DNA of 64,000 bases from positions 1 through 64,000 of the forward strand of contig JAFVDX010000014.1 of assembly GCA_017478225.1 (NCBI GenBank), read 5' to 3'. The notes beneath the pieces were generated by a model. The model had not been told where the DNA came from and ran no database searches. It was given only the letters and a program-made list of their open reading frames with translations. Within the stretch, counting starts at the first letter, position 1. Each line of letters begins with the position of its first letter. Positions 1 to 9,055 of this stretch are shown here, one piece after another. Origin of the DNA: Paludibacteraceae bacterium. Its GTDB lineage: Bacteria > Bacteroidota > Bacteroidia > Bacteroidales > Paludibacteraceae. The position numbers were made by a program, and so were the translations under genes.

Positions 1-2
1 AA

Positions 3-233
3 CCGAGCGGATTGGAATATAAGGCAGACGAAGGATTAGGAATGACGGGTGAGGATGGTAAGTTTGTATTGACCAATGAGAAGGTAGTGATAGAAGCGTC
101 AGCAGATGGTTTAGAAGAGGTTATTGCAACAATAGAAGATACTTCTGTTGCCCGTAAGGTGTTGGTAGATGGCAATATCTATATTCTTCGCGACGGAAAA
201 GTTTATACCATAATGGGTCAAAGAGTGAAATAA
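3..233 (+). CDS. C-terminal fragment of a secreted Bacteroidales protein (5' end outside window)
   Basis: The reading frame is open to the left edge, so only the last 77 codons or so are present. The visible part has no catalytic motif. It reads like a short beta-rich module followed by a tail (VDGNIYILRDGKVYTIMGQ, then RVK at the stop) of the kind often found at the C-terminus of secreted or surface proteins in Bacteroidales. That family resemblance is from memory, and the function of the whole protein cannot be judged. The stop lies 12 nt before the next start, so the two genes may be co-transcribed. Confidence 0.6.
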   Translation, partial: PSGLEYKADEGLGMTGEDGKFVLTNEKVVIEASADGLEEVIATIEDTSVARKVLVDGNIYILRDGKVYTIMGQRVK

Positions 234-245
234 ATAGTTTTACTT

Positions 246-1511
246 ATGAAAATATATAAGGCACATATTCTTTTTACTAAGGTAAAGGATAAATTCGAAA
301 TTATCGAAAACGGTTATATTGCCGTTGAAAATGGTCGTATAGAAGGTGTATATGCTCATTTACCTGGACATTTGAAAGGTGTTGAGATTGTAGATTTTGG
401 CGACAAGTTGCTGATTCCTGCTATGAATGATATGCATGTTCATGCACCTCAATATCGCAATCAAGGTATTGCTATGGATTTAGAACTCTTACCTTGGTTA
501 GATAATTACACATTCCCCGAAGAGAGTAAATATTGCGATACAAAGTATGCAGAGCGTATGTATAGGCGATTTGTTCGTGACCTTTGGAGGTTTGGTACAA
601 TGCGAACAGTCGCTTTTGCCACTATCCATAAAGAAAGTACGAGAATCCTTATGAATCTTTTCAAAGAGGCTGGCATGGGGGCGCTCGTAGGAAAGGTGGA
701 TATGAACAGAAATTGTCCCGAAAGTCTTGCTCAGTCAGTTCAAGAGGCGGTCAAGGATAATGAGGAACTCATACAAGAATTTAATCAGCAAGACTCGCTG
801 GTTAAGCCCATTATCACTCCGCGTTTCGTTCCTTCGTGTACACCACAGATGTTAAGTGAGTGTGGAAGATTGGCTAAAGAATATAATTTACCTGTCCAAT
901 CACATTTGTCTGAAAATGTAGGAGAAATAGCATGGGTAAAAGATTTAGAACCCGAAAGTCGGAGTTATGGTGATGCTTACAATCGATATGGTTTGTTTGG
1001 ACAAACACCAACAATCATGGCTCATTGTGTATGGACAAAAGGTAGTGAGTTGGAATTGATGAAGAAAAACGGTGTCATGGTTGCTCATTGTCCGACAAGT
1101 AATTTTAATTTGTCATCAGGAATGGCTCCTATTCGTTCTTTTCTTGATGAAGGAATATCTGTCGGGCTTGGAAGCGATATAAGCGGTGGACACGATTTAA
1201 GTATATTTAGAATGCTGGTATATGCTATCCAAGTGAGTAAGATGCATTATTGTACAAATAAAAATATGCCTTTCCTGAGTCTTTCCGAAGCATTTTGGAT
1301 TGCTACTAAGTCTGCAGGTGCCTTTTTCGGAAAAGTCGGTAGTTTTGAACAAGGCTACGATTTCGATGCTTTACTTATTGATGATAAGGAATTGAATCAT
1401 GATAACTATAGTTTGCTCCACCGATTGGAAAGATACATCTATCTTGGAGACGATAGACAAATTCAACATCGTTTTTGTAGAGGTATAGAAATAAATGAAC
1501 CACAACTTTGA
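246..1511 (+). CDS. guaD: Guanine deaminase (amidohydrolase family)
   Basis: This 421-residue metal-dependent amidohydrolase most likely deaminates guanine to xanthine in the cytoplasm (purine salvage and catabolism). Metal-binding signatures are in order: HVH at about residues 64-66 within HAPQY, His220 with Glu223 in SHLSEN, His260 in MAHCVW, and Asp311 in GLGSDISGG. The HAPQY stretch followed by MDLELLPWLDNYTFPEE is characteristic of guanine deaminases and separates them from other ATZ/TRZ-type amidohydrolases. Length fits the family. The start is 12 nt after the previous stop, with no promoter-like sequence between. The next gene encodes a PnuC-like membrane protein, which could be a transporter for a related nucleobase or nucleoside (inference). 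A different aminohydrolase specificity cannot be excluded. Confidence 0.85.
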   Translation: MKIYKAHILFTKVKDKFEIIENGYIAVENGRIEGVYAHLPGHLKGVEIVDFGDKLLIPAMNDMHVHAPQYRNQGIAMDLELLPWLDNYTFPEESKYCDTKYAERMYRRFVRDLWRFGTMRTVAFATIHKESTRILMNLFKEAGMGALVGKVDMNRNCPESLAQSVQEAVKDNEELIQEFNQQDSLVKPIITPRFVPSCTPQMLSECGRLAKEYNLPVQSHLSENVGEIAWVKDLEPESRSYGDAYNRYGLFGQTPTIMAHCVWTKGSELELMKKNGVMVAHCPTSNFNLSSGMAPIRSFLDEGISVGLGSDISGGHDLSIFRMLVYAIQVSKMHYCTNKNMPFLSLSEAFWIATKSAGAFFGKVGSFEQGYDFDALLIDDKELNHDNYSLLHRLERYIYLGDDRQIQHRFCRGIEINEPQL

Positions 1512-1568
1512 AAATCAATCAAAATCTAAGGTTATAACCTATAATTAAATTTTAATATCAAAAATTTT

Positions 1569-1620
1569 ATCTAATATCTAATATCCAAAATCTAAAATCT
1601 ATAATCTAAAATCTATAATC
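1569..1620 (+). repeat. Short AT-rich degenerate tandem repeat abutting a start codon
   Basis: The 52 nt before the ATG at 1621 are made of iterated AATCTA/ATATCTAA-type units, including two copies of a 14-nt unit (AAAATCTATAATCT, the second lacking its last base). There is no recognisable ribosome binding site in this tract, and no TAnnTTTG box was seen in the gap. Confidence 0.6.
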
Positions 1621-2418
1621 ATGACAGCACAAGAAAAAAAATTATGGTTAGCCACAGTCAAAAACTTGGGTATCTCCCTCTTTATGTACTCTTTTTTATT
1701 GGGTATTTTGTGGCTCGATGAGACATTTGTAGAGTCCCTTAAGGGGATGTTGTTACACTTCGACGATCCAGCATGGATCGTTGGTATTCCTGCAAGTATA
1801 ATAGGAGTGGCTTATATTCTAACTATAAGAAATCCTATAAATTACACAGGCTTTTATATGGGAATTATCATGTCAGCGTTGTTAGGTGTTCAGTTCTTAT
1901 TGCAGGGATTAGGAGATAGTCCTGTTAGATATTACGATAGCGTTGCTTTATATTTTTGCGTTTTTATTCCATTTCAATTAAAGTCTATAATTAATTGGAA
2001 AAAGCCTCAAAAAGAGAATGAAAATAATGGTCGTTTTGAGCCTTCGTTCTTATCGGTAAAAAGTATGCTCTTGTCGTTATTAGTATTTATTCTCATTGTT
2101 GGTATTGATTATCTTATAGGAACCTATTTACTACCCAAAACCACCGAAGCATTAAATGAAAGATTTTGGGTTAAGTTTATTAGCGGCATGATGATAGCAT
2201 CGTCGGTTCTGGCTAATTTCTGGCTAATTTATCGTAAGAACGACTCTTGGATATATTGGGTGATTTATAGTGTATCGGGAATACTTTTATTCAGCATTTT
2301 AGGAAATATATTCTCAATTGTTTTGTTCCTTTTCTTCCTCTTTATAAATGGTATGGCAGGTATTTCATGGATAAAATCAACACCCAAAAAGAATTATGGA
2401 TGGCTGATAGGCAAATGA
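1621..2418 (+). CDS. PnuC-like integral membrane protein (probable nucleoside/vitamin transporter)
   Basis: The 265-residue protein is almost entirely hydrophobic. About seven membrane segments are visible, near residues 14-33, 52-70, 75-95, 102-118, 148-168, 185-205 and 210-247, with a charged loop around residues 126-140. The C-terminal part (LANFWLIYRKNDSWIYWVIY, then a long hydrophobic stretch ending in GISWIK) resembles the PnuC family of facilitated-diffusion transporters for nicotinamide riboside and related compounds. I base this on pattern resemblance only, and the substrate is unknown. It follows guanine deaminase on the same strand after a 109-nt repeat-rich gap. A strong palindromic terminator begins 27 nt after the stop. 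Confidence 0.5.
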   Translation: MTAQEKKLWLATVKNLGISLFMYSFLLGILWLDETFVESLKGMLLHFDDPAWIVGIPASIIGVAYILTIRNPINYTGFYMGIIMSALLGVQFLLQGLGDSPVRYYDSVALYFCVFIPFQLKSIINWKKPQKENENNGRFEPSFLSVKSMLLSLLVFILIVGIDYLIGTYLLPKTTEALNERFWVKFISGMMIASSVLANFWLIYRKNDSWIYWVIYSVSGILLFSILGNIFSIVLFLFFLFINGMAGISWIKSTPKKNYGWLIGK

Positions 2419-2445
2419 TTTCTTAAGTTTACGCAACTCTTGTAT

Positions 2446-2481
2446 AAAAGAAGAACAGAGGTTAACCTCTGTTCTTCTTTT
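2446..2481. terminator. Bidirectional intrinsic terminator
   Basis: This is a perfect 36-nt palindrome centred on GTTAAC, with A-runs on one side and T-runs on the other. It can terminate both the plus-strand gene ending at 2418 and the minus-strand peptidase gene ending at 2481. Confidence 0.85.
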
Positions 2482-3683
2482 TATTTTATGCCAAGTTTTT
2501 TACGAATATCTTTTGGTATGGCATCTTTGTGTACTAAAATATCGTTGGTTTTATATTTCATAAATGCTTCAGAGATATACCAAATACCTTTATAGTCGCT
2601 TCGTTCCACTCCCCATGAGTTTTTAACCATATAGTATCGTTTCCCGTTTTGGTCTTTAGCAATACCGTAGATTTGCATCCCGTGGTCGTCTGTTGTCTCC
2701 CAATTGTCGAATGCTTTTTGACGCATTTCTTGTGTTATTTCCATTTCGGGCAATGGCCTTGATGTGAGTTCTTTTTTGCGGTCTTGTTGGCTAAGCCCTA
2801 ACCATTTAGCAGCGTCAGATCCTGTCAGGTCCGCACCTTTGTCTGCATCTGGCATAACACCTATTCCTTTGCGAGTAAATCCTATCTCGCTCACATCTGC
2901 CCCCCATGCCATAGTATAGCCTTTGTCAAGTGCATTATCTATCACTTGCATTAATTCATCAATAGGCAAATTATACATCCTATCACCTCGCCAATTATCA
3001 GGGACTTCAAATACAAATTGATCGTAGAAGGGATGATGAGTATAACTTGTAAGAGATACATAGTCATCTGCATTCAGGCCTAACGATTGTGCAAATGACG
3101 TAGGTGTATATTTTTTGCCGTTATATTCAAATTCTTCAGGTATTTTACCAAGATAAGAGTCGTAAATAGCCTGTAGCCCATTTTTCCATACAGGAGACAA
3201 TTTCTTAAGGTTATTGCTTGTCAGTGCTTTTACATAACCTTTGGCTATTGCGTCTAACTCATTGTGATTAGGTAGAGTATCTCCGTACATAATTCCTGGC
3301 ATGGCTTCTTGAGGAACAAGACCATAATACTTGAGGCAATATATAATGTCGTAAGCCGAACCACCCGGGGCGAACTGAACATCTCCGTACATACGAACAA
3401 CATATTCTGCACGATCCATCATAGTATGACTTACAACAAACATCTCGCTCAGGTCATATTCGCCTTTACCCATACGGAGCAACTCGGATTCTATAAAACC
3501 AAGAGTGGAAAATGCCCAACATGTGCCAGAGCGATTCTGATCCTTAACCGAAGTTATAGGATTCTCTTTGATTGTGGTAAATACAAATCCAGAGTCTTTC
3601 TTTTCTTGTGCAATAGAGTCTTGCTGTGCAAATAAGACAGAAGTCAGCAGCAACGACAAACATAAAGTTAAATACTTTCTCAT
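2481..3683 (-). CDS. Secreted C1-family cysteine peptidase (bleomycin hydrolase/PepC type)
   Basis: This papain-superfamily peptidase of 400 residues acts outside the cytoplasm. The N-terminus (MRKYLTLCLSLLLTSVLFAQ) is a clear signal peptide. The nucleophile region is VKDQNRSGTCWAFST with Cys55. His334 (DDHGMQIYG) and Asn355 (KNSWG) complete the catalytic set. The long insertion between Cys and His, and the overall length, match the C1B aminopeptidase group rather than classical papain. I chose the ATG at 3683. A longer frame would begin at a TTG at 3704, inside the -7 promoter box, so it cannot be transcribed from that promoter. The gene stands alone, divergent from polA, and ends in a shared terminator. 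Confidence 0.85.
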   Translation of the reverse strand: MRKYLTLCLSLLLTSVLFAQQDSIAQEKKDSGFVFTTIKENPITSVKDQNRSGTCWAFSTLGFIESELLRMGKGEYDLSEMFVVSHTMMDRAEYVVRMYGDVQFAPGGSAYDIIYCLKYYGLVPQEAMPGIMYGDTLPNHNELDAIAKGYVKALTSNNLKKLSPVWKNGLQAIYDSYLGKIPEEFEYNGKKYTPTSFAQSLGLNADDYVSLTSYTHHPFYDQFVFEVPDNWRGDRMYNLPIDELMQVIDNALDKGYTMAWGADVSEIGFTRKGIGVMPDADKGADLTGSDAAKWLGLSQQDRKKELTSRPLPEMEITQEMRQKAFDNWETTDDHGMQIYGIAKDQNGKRYYMVKNSWGVERSDYKGIWYISEAFMKYKTNDILVHKDAIPKDIRKKLGIK

Positions 3684-3701
3684 AACAAAAAATTTAGTTT
3701 G

Positions 3702-3709
3702 CAAAGGTA
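3702..3709 (-). promoter_or_regulatory. -7 promoter box for the C1 peptidase gene
   Basis: On the minus strand this reads TACCTTTG, a perfect Bacteroidetes TAnnTTTG -7 box. It ends 18 nt before the ATG at 3683 and fixes that start. Confidence 0.75.
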
Positions 3710-3750
3710 CAACATTTTATTTATTTACGCGATATATAAGATTAATTTTG

Positions 3751-3758
3751 TAATTTTG
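3751..3758 (+). promoter_or_regulatory. -7 promoter box for polA
   Basis: TAATTTTG followed by C, 18 nt before the polA ATG. It makes the ATG at 3777 the only sensible start, because in-frame codons further upstream precede the promoter. The region is divergent with the peptidase promoter about 45 nt away. Confidence 0.75.
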
Positions 3759-3776
3759 CGCCAAAATATATGCCAA

Positions 3777-6395
3777 ATGAAAAAATTACTATTGATAGAT
3801 GCGTATGCGATGATATATCGTGCATATTACGCCTTTATGCAGCATCCGAGAATAACGAGCGATGGTAGAAATACATCGGCAGTGTTTGGGTTCGTTATAA
3901 CTTTGCAAGAGTTACTCAAACAAGTTAATCCCACTCACATAGGTGTGGCTTTTGACCCAAAGGGAAAGACTTTCCGTCATGAAGCCTATCCGGAATATAA
4001 GGCACAGCGTCAGGCGGCACCTGAGGATATTCATTTGGCAGTGCCTATAATTAAGGATATACTTAAAGCCATGAATATATCTGTATTTGAGGTAAATGGA
4101 TTTGAAGCAGATGATGTTATAGGAACACTTGCAGTAAAAGCAGAAAACATGGGCTTTGATGTCCTTATGGCTACACCGGATAAGGACTATGGGCAGTTGG
4201 TAACTGATAAGATTCACATATATCGTCCTCGTCATAATGGAGGATTTGAAAATATGGGTCCTAAAGAAGTCTGCGAGAAATATGGAATAAAGTCACCGGC
4301 ACAAGTAATAGATATCTTAGCATTAATGGGTGATAGCAGTGATAATATACCGGGATGTGCAGGGGTCGGAGAAAAGACAGCGGTTAAGTTATTACAAGAT
4401 TTTGGAGATATTGATAATTTATTGCAAAATACGGAAAAATTAAAGGGGGCACTGAAAACAAAGGTCGAGACACAAACCGAGCAAATTAGGTTTTCTCGTT
4501 TTTTGGCAACCATCAGAAAAGATGTACCATTGGAAATAAAGGAAGACGAATTATTAAAAAAAGAAATTGATATTCAGTCTTTAACGTTATTATATAAGCA
4601 ATTGGAATTTAAGAGTTTGCTTAAAGGTCTGTCGTCAGAACCGATAATAATCAAACAACCAATTCAGCAAGCAAATCTTTTTGACGAGCCTCAACTCTTT
4701 AGCGAGTCAGTAGATATTACAAAACTTGATGTTGAAGTTAAAAAAGGCCTGCCACAAGATGCAAAGAAATTCTCATTTTCATTGGTTTCATCGAAAAATC
4801 CTTTTCAAGATTTATTTTCGCAGATAGAACAAGATGTTGTGGATGTATATATATCAGTAGATGGAGAGATAGTATATAAATGCGTGCTTGATGAGCAGGT
4901 AAAACGACTATATGAAGATGAAAATGTTGAAAAGATAGGTTATAATCTAAAAGAGGATTACAAGATACTTGCAAAACATGGGATTCATTTGATAGGTAAT
5001 TTGTTTGATGTAACGGTGGCTCATTATCTGTTGCAACCGGAGCAACATCATGAAGTAGAACATTTGGCTGAAGTATATCTTAAAAAAGAATGTGGAGAGG
5101 CTGTGGAAAATAAAGTGGCTGCGAGTTTGCTTTTAAGACAACCTTTAGAAGACCAAATAGTTGAACTAAATATAGAGCGCCTTAAGCAGGTCGAAATGCA
5201 ACTAATCAGTGTGCTTGCAGAAATGGAGATGGCAGGTGTGAGATTTGATACTAAAATTTTGCGAGAGGCCGCCGGCGACTTAAATAATGAGTTAAAACAA
5301 TTAGAGAAAGATATATTAGAATTATCTGGTTTTGAATTTAATATCAATTCGCCTCGACAAGTAGGAGAAGTGTTGTTTGATAGGCTTCAAATAGATTCAA
5401 AAGCCAAGAAAACAAAAAATGGTCAGTATGTAACTTCTGAAGAAGTGCTTGAAGAATTACAAGATAGGCATCCGATAGTTGGAAAGATACTTGAATATAG
5501 GGCTATTAAGAAATTATTATCTACCTATATTGAGGCCTTGCCGGAACTTATAAATCATCAAACAGGGAAGATACATACTACTTATAATCAGACGGTAACG
5601 GCGACAGGTAGATTGTCGTCCAGTAATCCGAATTTACAGAATCTTCCGATTCGTTCTGAGCGTGGAAAAGCAATAAGAAGGGCAGTGGTAGCAGATAGTG
5701 GTTGCTTGATATTTTCAGCAGATTATTCTCAGATTGAACTTCGATTGATGGCACATTTTTCAGGTGATGATCATTTGTTGCAGGCTTTCCGTGACGGGCA
5801 TGATATTCATGCGGCTACTGCTGCTAAAATTTTTGGTTGTTCTATTGATGATGTGAGCAAAGATATGCGTAGGAAGGCTAAAACAGCCAATTTTGGTATT
5901 ATATATGGCATTTCGGCCTTTGGCTTGGCTCAGCAGTTAGGCTCGTCGCGACAAGAGGCAAAGGACTTAATTGATGGATATTTTGCATCGTTTCCTAAAG
6001 TAGTTGAGTTTATTGAAAAGCAGAAAACTATAGCGAGGTCTGTGGGTTATGTAGAAACAATGTTTGGAAGAAGAAGATATTTGCCAGATATCAATTCAAG
6101 AAATCAGACGGTTAGGAGTTTCGCGGAGCGTAATGCTGTTAACGCACCAATACAAGGAACGGCTGCTGATATTATTAAGATAGCCATGGTGCGAATCCAT
6201 CGGAGATTTCAAGAAGAAAATTTGAAGTCTCAAATGATAATGCAAGTGCATGATGAGTTGAATTTCAATGTTCCTGAGGCTGAAATTGACAAGGTAAAAA
6301 AGATAGTGATTGAAGAAATGGAAAATGCAGTTAGCCTAAGTGTTCCGTTGCGTGCTGATTGTGGAAGTGGAAAAAATTGGCTTGAAGCGCATTAA
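3777..6395 (+). CDS. polA: DNA polymerase I, with a degenerate 3'-5' exonuclease domain
   Basis: Family A polymerase of 872 residues for Okazaki-fragment processing and repair. Residues 1 to about 290 form the 5'-3' exonuclease (DAYAMIYRAYYAF start, FEADDVIGT, GDSSDNIPG). The polymerase domain carries motif A DYSQIELRL (about 648), motif B RRKAKTANFGIIYG (about 698) and motif C VHDE (about 823). The middle third corresponds to the proofreading exonuclease. It lacks the Asp-x-Glu of Exo I: the expected FDxET position reads roughly FSFSLVSS. It also lacks the YxxxD of Exo III, and only an NLKED resembling Exo II remains. Proofreading is therefore probably absent, as in Taq-like or Bacillus-like enzymes (inference). 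It is convergent with obg, 23 nt apart. Confidence 0.95.
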   Translation: MKKLLLIDAYAMIYRAYYAFMQHPRITSDGRNTSAVFGFVITLQELLKQVNPTHIGVAFDPKGKTFRHEAYPEYKAQRQAAPEDIHLAVPIIKDILKAMNISVFEVNGFEADDVIGTLAVKAENMGFDVLMATPDKDYGQLVTDKIHIYRPRHNGGFENMGPKEVCEKYGIKSPAQVIDILALMGDSSDNIPGCAGVGEKTAVKLLQDFGDIDNLLQNTEKLKGALKTKVETQTEQIRFSRFLATIRKDVPLEIKEDELLKKEIDIQSLTLLYKQLEFKSLLKGLSSEPIIIKQPIQQANLFDEPQLFSESVDITKLDVEVKKGLPQDAKKFSFSLVSSKNPFQDLFSQIEQDVVDVYISVDGEIVYKCVLDEQVKRLYEDENVEKIGYNLKEDYKILAKHGIHLIGNLFDVTVAHYLLQPEQHHEVEHLAEVYLKKECGEAVENKVAASLLLRQPLEDQIVELNIERLKQVEMQLISVLAEMEMAGVRFDTKILREAAGDLNNELKQLEKDILELSGFEFNINSPRQVGEVLFDRLQIDSKAKKTKNGQYVTSEEVLEELQDRHPIVGKILEYRAIKKLLSTYIEALPELINHQTGKIHTTYNQTVTATGRLSSSNPNLQNLPIRSERGKAIRRAVVADSGCLIFSADYSQIELRLMAHFSGDDHLLQAFRDGHDIHAATAAKIFGCSIDDVSKDMRRKAKTANFGIIYGISAFGLAQQLGSSRQEAKDLIDGYFASFPKVVEFIEKQKTIARSVGYVETMFGRRRYLPDINSRNQTVRSFAERNAVNAPIQGTAADIIKIAMVRIHRRFQEENLKSQMIMQVHDELNFNVPEAEIDKVKKIVIEEMENAVSLSVPLRADCGSGKNWLEAH

Positions 6396-6418
6396 GATTC
6401 TTTTGTTATGAAAGACAA

Positions 6419-7573
6419 TTATTCATCCCAACCTATGCCTTTGTATTTAGACAAATCCCACTCTTCTTCTACTTCATTAAGGTAGATGGTTTGGGGCTCG
6501 TCTTGCACACTTTCATCGGTATTTTCTTTTTCAATAATTGTTATATCGATAGGTTTATGTGATATTTCAATTATTTGGTTGCTTTCCTTTTGTAACTCTT
6601 CCCAGAGCATGTCTTTAAGTTTTTGTATTCCCAATCCGCTTACTGAGGAAATGAACACGGATGGAATATCTTGCGGTAGTTGATACTGCATCTGACTCAT
6701 CATTTCTTCGTCAAGCATATCACATTTACTGATGGCAAGTATGCGTTCTTTAGTTAGCAGTTCAGGATTGTATTTTTCCAACTCCGAAAGTAGAATTTGA
6801 TATTGCGCTTTGATATCATCTGCATCGGCAGGAACCATAAATAAGAGTATTGCATTGCGTTCGATGTGTCTGAGGAATCTAAGTCCTAACCCTTTGCCTT
6901 CGGCTGCCCCTTCTATAATACCCGGAATGTCTGCCATGCAAAACGATTGGTTGTCACGATAACTGACTATACCAAGTTGTGGCGTAAGGGTGGTAAATGG
7001 ATAGTCTGCTATTTCCGGTTTCGCTGCTGAAACTACCGATAGAAGCGTGGATTTACCGGCATTTGGGAACCCAACTAATCCAACATCAGCAAGGACTTTA
7101 AGTTGAAGAATGATATTTTTTTCTATAGCCGGTTCGCCGGGTTGTGCATACCTTGGGGCCTGATTAGTGGCAGTACGGAAATTCCAGTTTCCAAGTCCGC
7201 CTCGACCGCCCTTGAGGAGGATTATCTGTTCGTTATGTTCTTTTATTTCGCAAAGGAATTCACCATTATCAGCATCGTAGCAAACGGTGCCAAGCGGAAC
7301 TTCTATGATTTTATCTTCTCCGTCTTTGCCGAACGAACGACTTTCTCCACCATTACCACCATTGGTGGCAAATATATGTTTCTGGTATTTTAGATGCAAG
7401 AGTGTCCATAGGTTGCGGTTCCCTTTAAGAATAATATGTCCTCCTCTACCACCATCGCCTCCGTCCGGTCCTCCTTTAGGGACATATTTTGCGCGATGGA
7501 AGTGCATACTACCGGCTCCGCCCTTACCTGAGCGGCAAAAAATCTTTACATAGTCGATAAAATTAGAAGCCAT
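6419..7573 (-). CDS. obg: Obg-family GTPase
   Basis: Essential ribosome-associated GTPase involved in 50S maturation and stress responses. The N-terminal glycine-rich Obg fold is obvious ([19 protein letters not shown], then [12 protein letters not shown]). It is followed by the G domain with P-loop GFPNAGKST near residue 168 and DIPGIIEGA as switch II. The 384-residue chain ends in an acidic extension of about 50 residues ([14 protein letters not shown]), which is variable in the family. It is the last gene of the apparent tdk-adk-obg unit, 79 nt after adk. Confidence 0.95.
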   Translation of the reverse strand: MASNFIDYVKIFCRSGKGGAGSMHFHRAKYVPKGGPDGGDGGRGGHIILKGNRNLWTLLHLKYQKHIFATNGGNGGESRSFGKDGEDKIIEVPLGTVCYDADNGEFLCEIKEHNEQIILLKGGRGGLGNWNFRTATNQAPRYAQPGEPAIEKNIILQLKVLADVGLVGFPNAGKSTLLSVVSAAKPEIADYPFTTLTPQLGIVSYRDNQSFCMADIPGIIEGAAEGKGLGLRFLRHIERNAILLFMVPADADDIKAQYQILLSELEKYNPELLTKERILAISKCDMLDEEMMSQMQYQLPQDIPSVFISSVSGLGIQKLKDMLWEELQKESNQIIEISHKPIDITIIEKENTDESVQDEPQTIYLNEVEEEWDLSKYKGIGWDE

Positions 7574-7652
7574 AATACAGAACCGCTAAATACTAATTGG
7601 TATAATTTGAAGGAGAAGGAATATAACAATAAACTAATACGACCAATGGAGA

Positions 7653-8222
7653 CTATAGCGCTGCAATAAGAGTGTCTATTCTGCTAAAAATATCTTCAAT
7701 TGTGCCGTTTCCATCGATGGAATGATAGTTATTTTTCTCTTTATAGAATTGTCGTTGTGGTTCGGTTCGTTCATGAAATACAACGAGTCTTTTTTTGATT
7801 GTGTCTAAGTTGTCGTCGGACCTACCGGATATTTCACCCCTAAGGAGCAATCTTTGTATCAGGTCTTCTTCATTAACTATCAGGTCAATCATTAGTGCGT
7901 CTTGATTTCTTTTCTTTAGTAATTCATCGAATGCGCGTGCTTGATTGATTGTTCTTGGAAAACCATCATATATTACTCCTTTGCAGTCGGTAGGCAAGTT
8001 ATCTATATATTGGTCTATCAGATGTAACATCACATCGTCAGGAACGAGGTTGCCTTTGGATATTAGTGCGTCTATTTGTTTGCCGAATTCGCTTCCGGTT
8101 GCAATTTCTGCGCGCAGTAGTTCACCCGTTGAGAGATGTTGCAGGCCATATTTTTTAACGATTAATTCGCTTTGTGTTCCTTTGCCTGAACCAGGAGCAC
8201 CACTTAAAATTATATTGAGCAT
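7653..8222 (-). CDS. adk: Adenylate kinase
   Basis: Converts AMP plus ATP to two ADP in the cytoplasm. The P-loop GAPGSGKG is at residues 8-15, followed by LSTGELLRAEI (AMP site) and YDGFPRT, the family hallmark. At 189 residues it is a short-LID form, with no zinc-binding cysteine cluster in the LID segment (LLLRGEISGRSDDN). Start ATG 8222 is the only one consistent with the family N-terminus. It lies 37 nt downstream of tdk on the same strand and 79 nt before obg. Confidence 0.95.
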   Translation of the reverse strand: MLNIILSGAPGSGKGTQSELIVKKYGLQHLSTGELLRAEIATGSEFGKQIDALISKGNLVPDDVMLHLIDQYIDNLPTDCKGVIYDGFPRTINQARAFDELLKKRNQDALMIDLIVNEEDLIQRLLLRGEISGRSDDNLDTIKKRLVVFHERTEPQRQFYKEKNNYHSIDGNGTIEDIFSRIDTLIAAL

Positions 8223-8259
8223 TGTTAATGGTTATATGTTTTTATTGTGTTGAGTATTT

Positions 8260-8853
8260 TTACTTAGTCTGTGATTCTTTCAGTGCTTTTTCATAGCAAT
8301 GTCTGCAGAGAGGCTCATATTTCTCGGTTTCACCGAGTAAAACTCGCTTGTCGCTTTCTACTAACCTGTGTGATACATAGGCTAAATCACCGCAGTGAAC
8401 GCATATTGCATGTGTCTTATACACATCTTCTGCAATAGCCATAAGCGCCGGCATTGGACCGAAAGGTTGTCCTTTGAAGTCCATATCTAATCCTGCCACA
8501 ATAACCCTAATTCCCCTATTGGCAAGTTCGGTACAAACATCCACAATTCCTTGGTCAAAAAATTGTGCTTCGTCAATACCTACCACATCCACATCGTTGG
8601 CCAGTAGCAGTATGCTTGAGGAAGATTCAACGGGTGTCGATTGTATAACTCTCTTGTCATGACTCACCACATCTTCTTCGCTATATCGTACATCAATAGC
8701 AGGTTTGAAAATCTCTACTCTAAGTTTAGCAAATTGAGCTCGTTTCATGCGACGGATAAGTTCTTCAGTCTTGCCTGAAAACATTGAACCGCAAACTACT
8801 TCGATGGATCCTCTGCGAATGCTTGGGCCTTGTGTGTCTCTCTCTGAAAACAT
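8260..8853 (-). CDS. tdk: Thymidine kinase
   Basis: Type II thymidine kinase of 197 residues for deoxythymidine salvage. The Walker A motif is [18 protein letters not shown] and DEAQFF are the typical substrate-side and Walker B motifs. Two cysteine pairs for the structural zinc are present ([12 protein letters not shown] and CRHCYE). I use ATG 8853 (MFSERDTQ). A longer frame beginning at 8907 would start upstream of the -7 box at 8877-8884. First gene of tdk-adk-obg, so nucleotide salvage and GTPase genes share a transcript. Confidence 0.92.
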   Translation of the reverse strand: MFSERDTQGPSIRRGSIEVVCGSMFSGKTEELIRRMKRAQFAKLRVEIFKPAIDVRYSEEDVVSHDKRVIQSTPVESSSSILLLANDVDVVGIDEAQFFDQGIVDVCTELANRGIRVIVAGLDMDFKGQPFGPMPALMAIAEDVYKTHAICVHCGDLAYVSHRLVESDKRVLLGETEKYEPLCRHCYEKALKESQTK

Positions 8854-8876
8854 AATTTTTTGTTTGATTACAGCGG

Positions 8877-8884
8877 CAAAATTA
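8877..8884 (-). promoter_or_regulatory. -7 promoter box for tdk-adk-obg
   Basis: The minus strand reads TAATTTTG followed by C, 23 nt before the tdk ATG. It supports the shorter tdk start. Confidence 0.7.
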
Positions 8885-8901
8885 CTGCAAAAAATCTTTA
8901 T

Positions 8902-8925
8902 ACACAACTCTAAAAAAAGTTGTGT
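8902..8925 (-). terminator. Candidate terminator hairpin after the DUF5686 gene
   Basis: An 8-bp stem (ACACAACT / AGTTGTGT) with an 8-nt loop sits between the DUF5686 stop at 9056 and the tdk promoter. It lacks a clean U-run immediately after the stem on the minus strand, so termination is uncertain. Confidence 0.35.
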
Positions 8926-9055
8926 TAGGCAACTGATGATTAGAGATAGTTACAACATAAAGTAGCAGTCATGAAGAATGTGTTAAAATAGATATATAGG
9001 GTAGAGTTTGCTATTATTTTCAATGGGGATTTTATTTGAAAACTATGGCAAAAAA

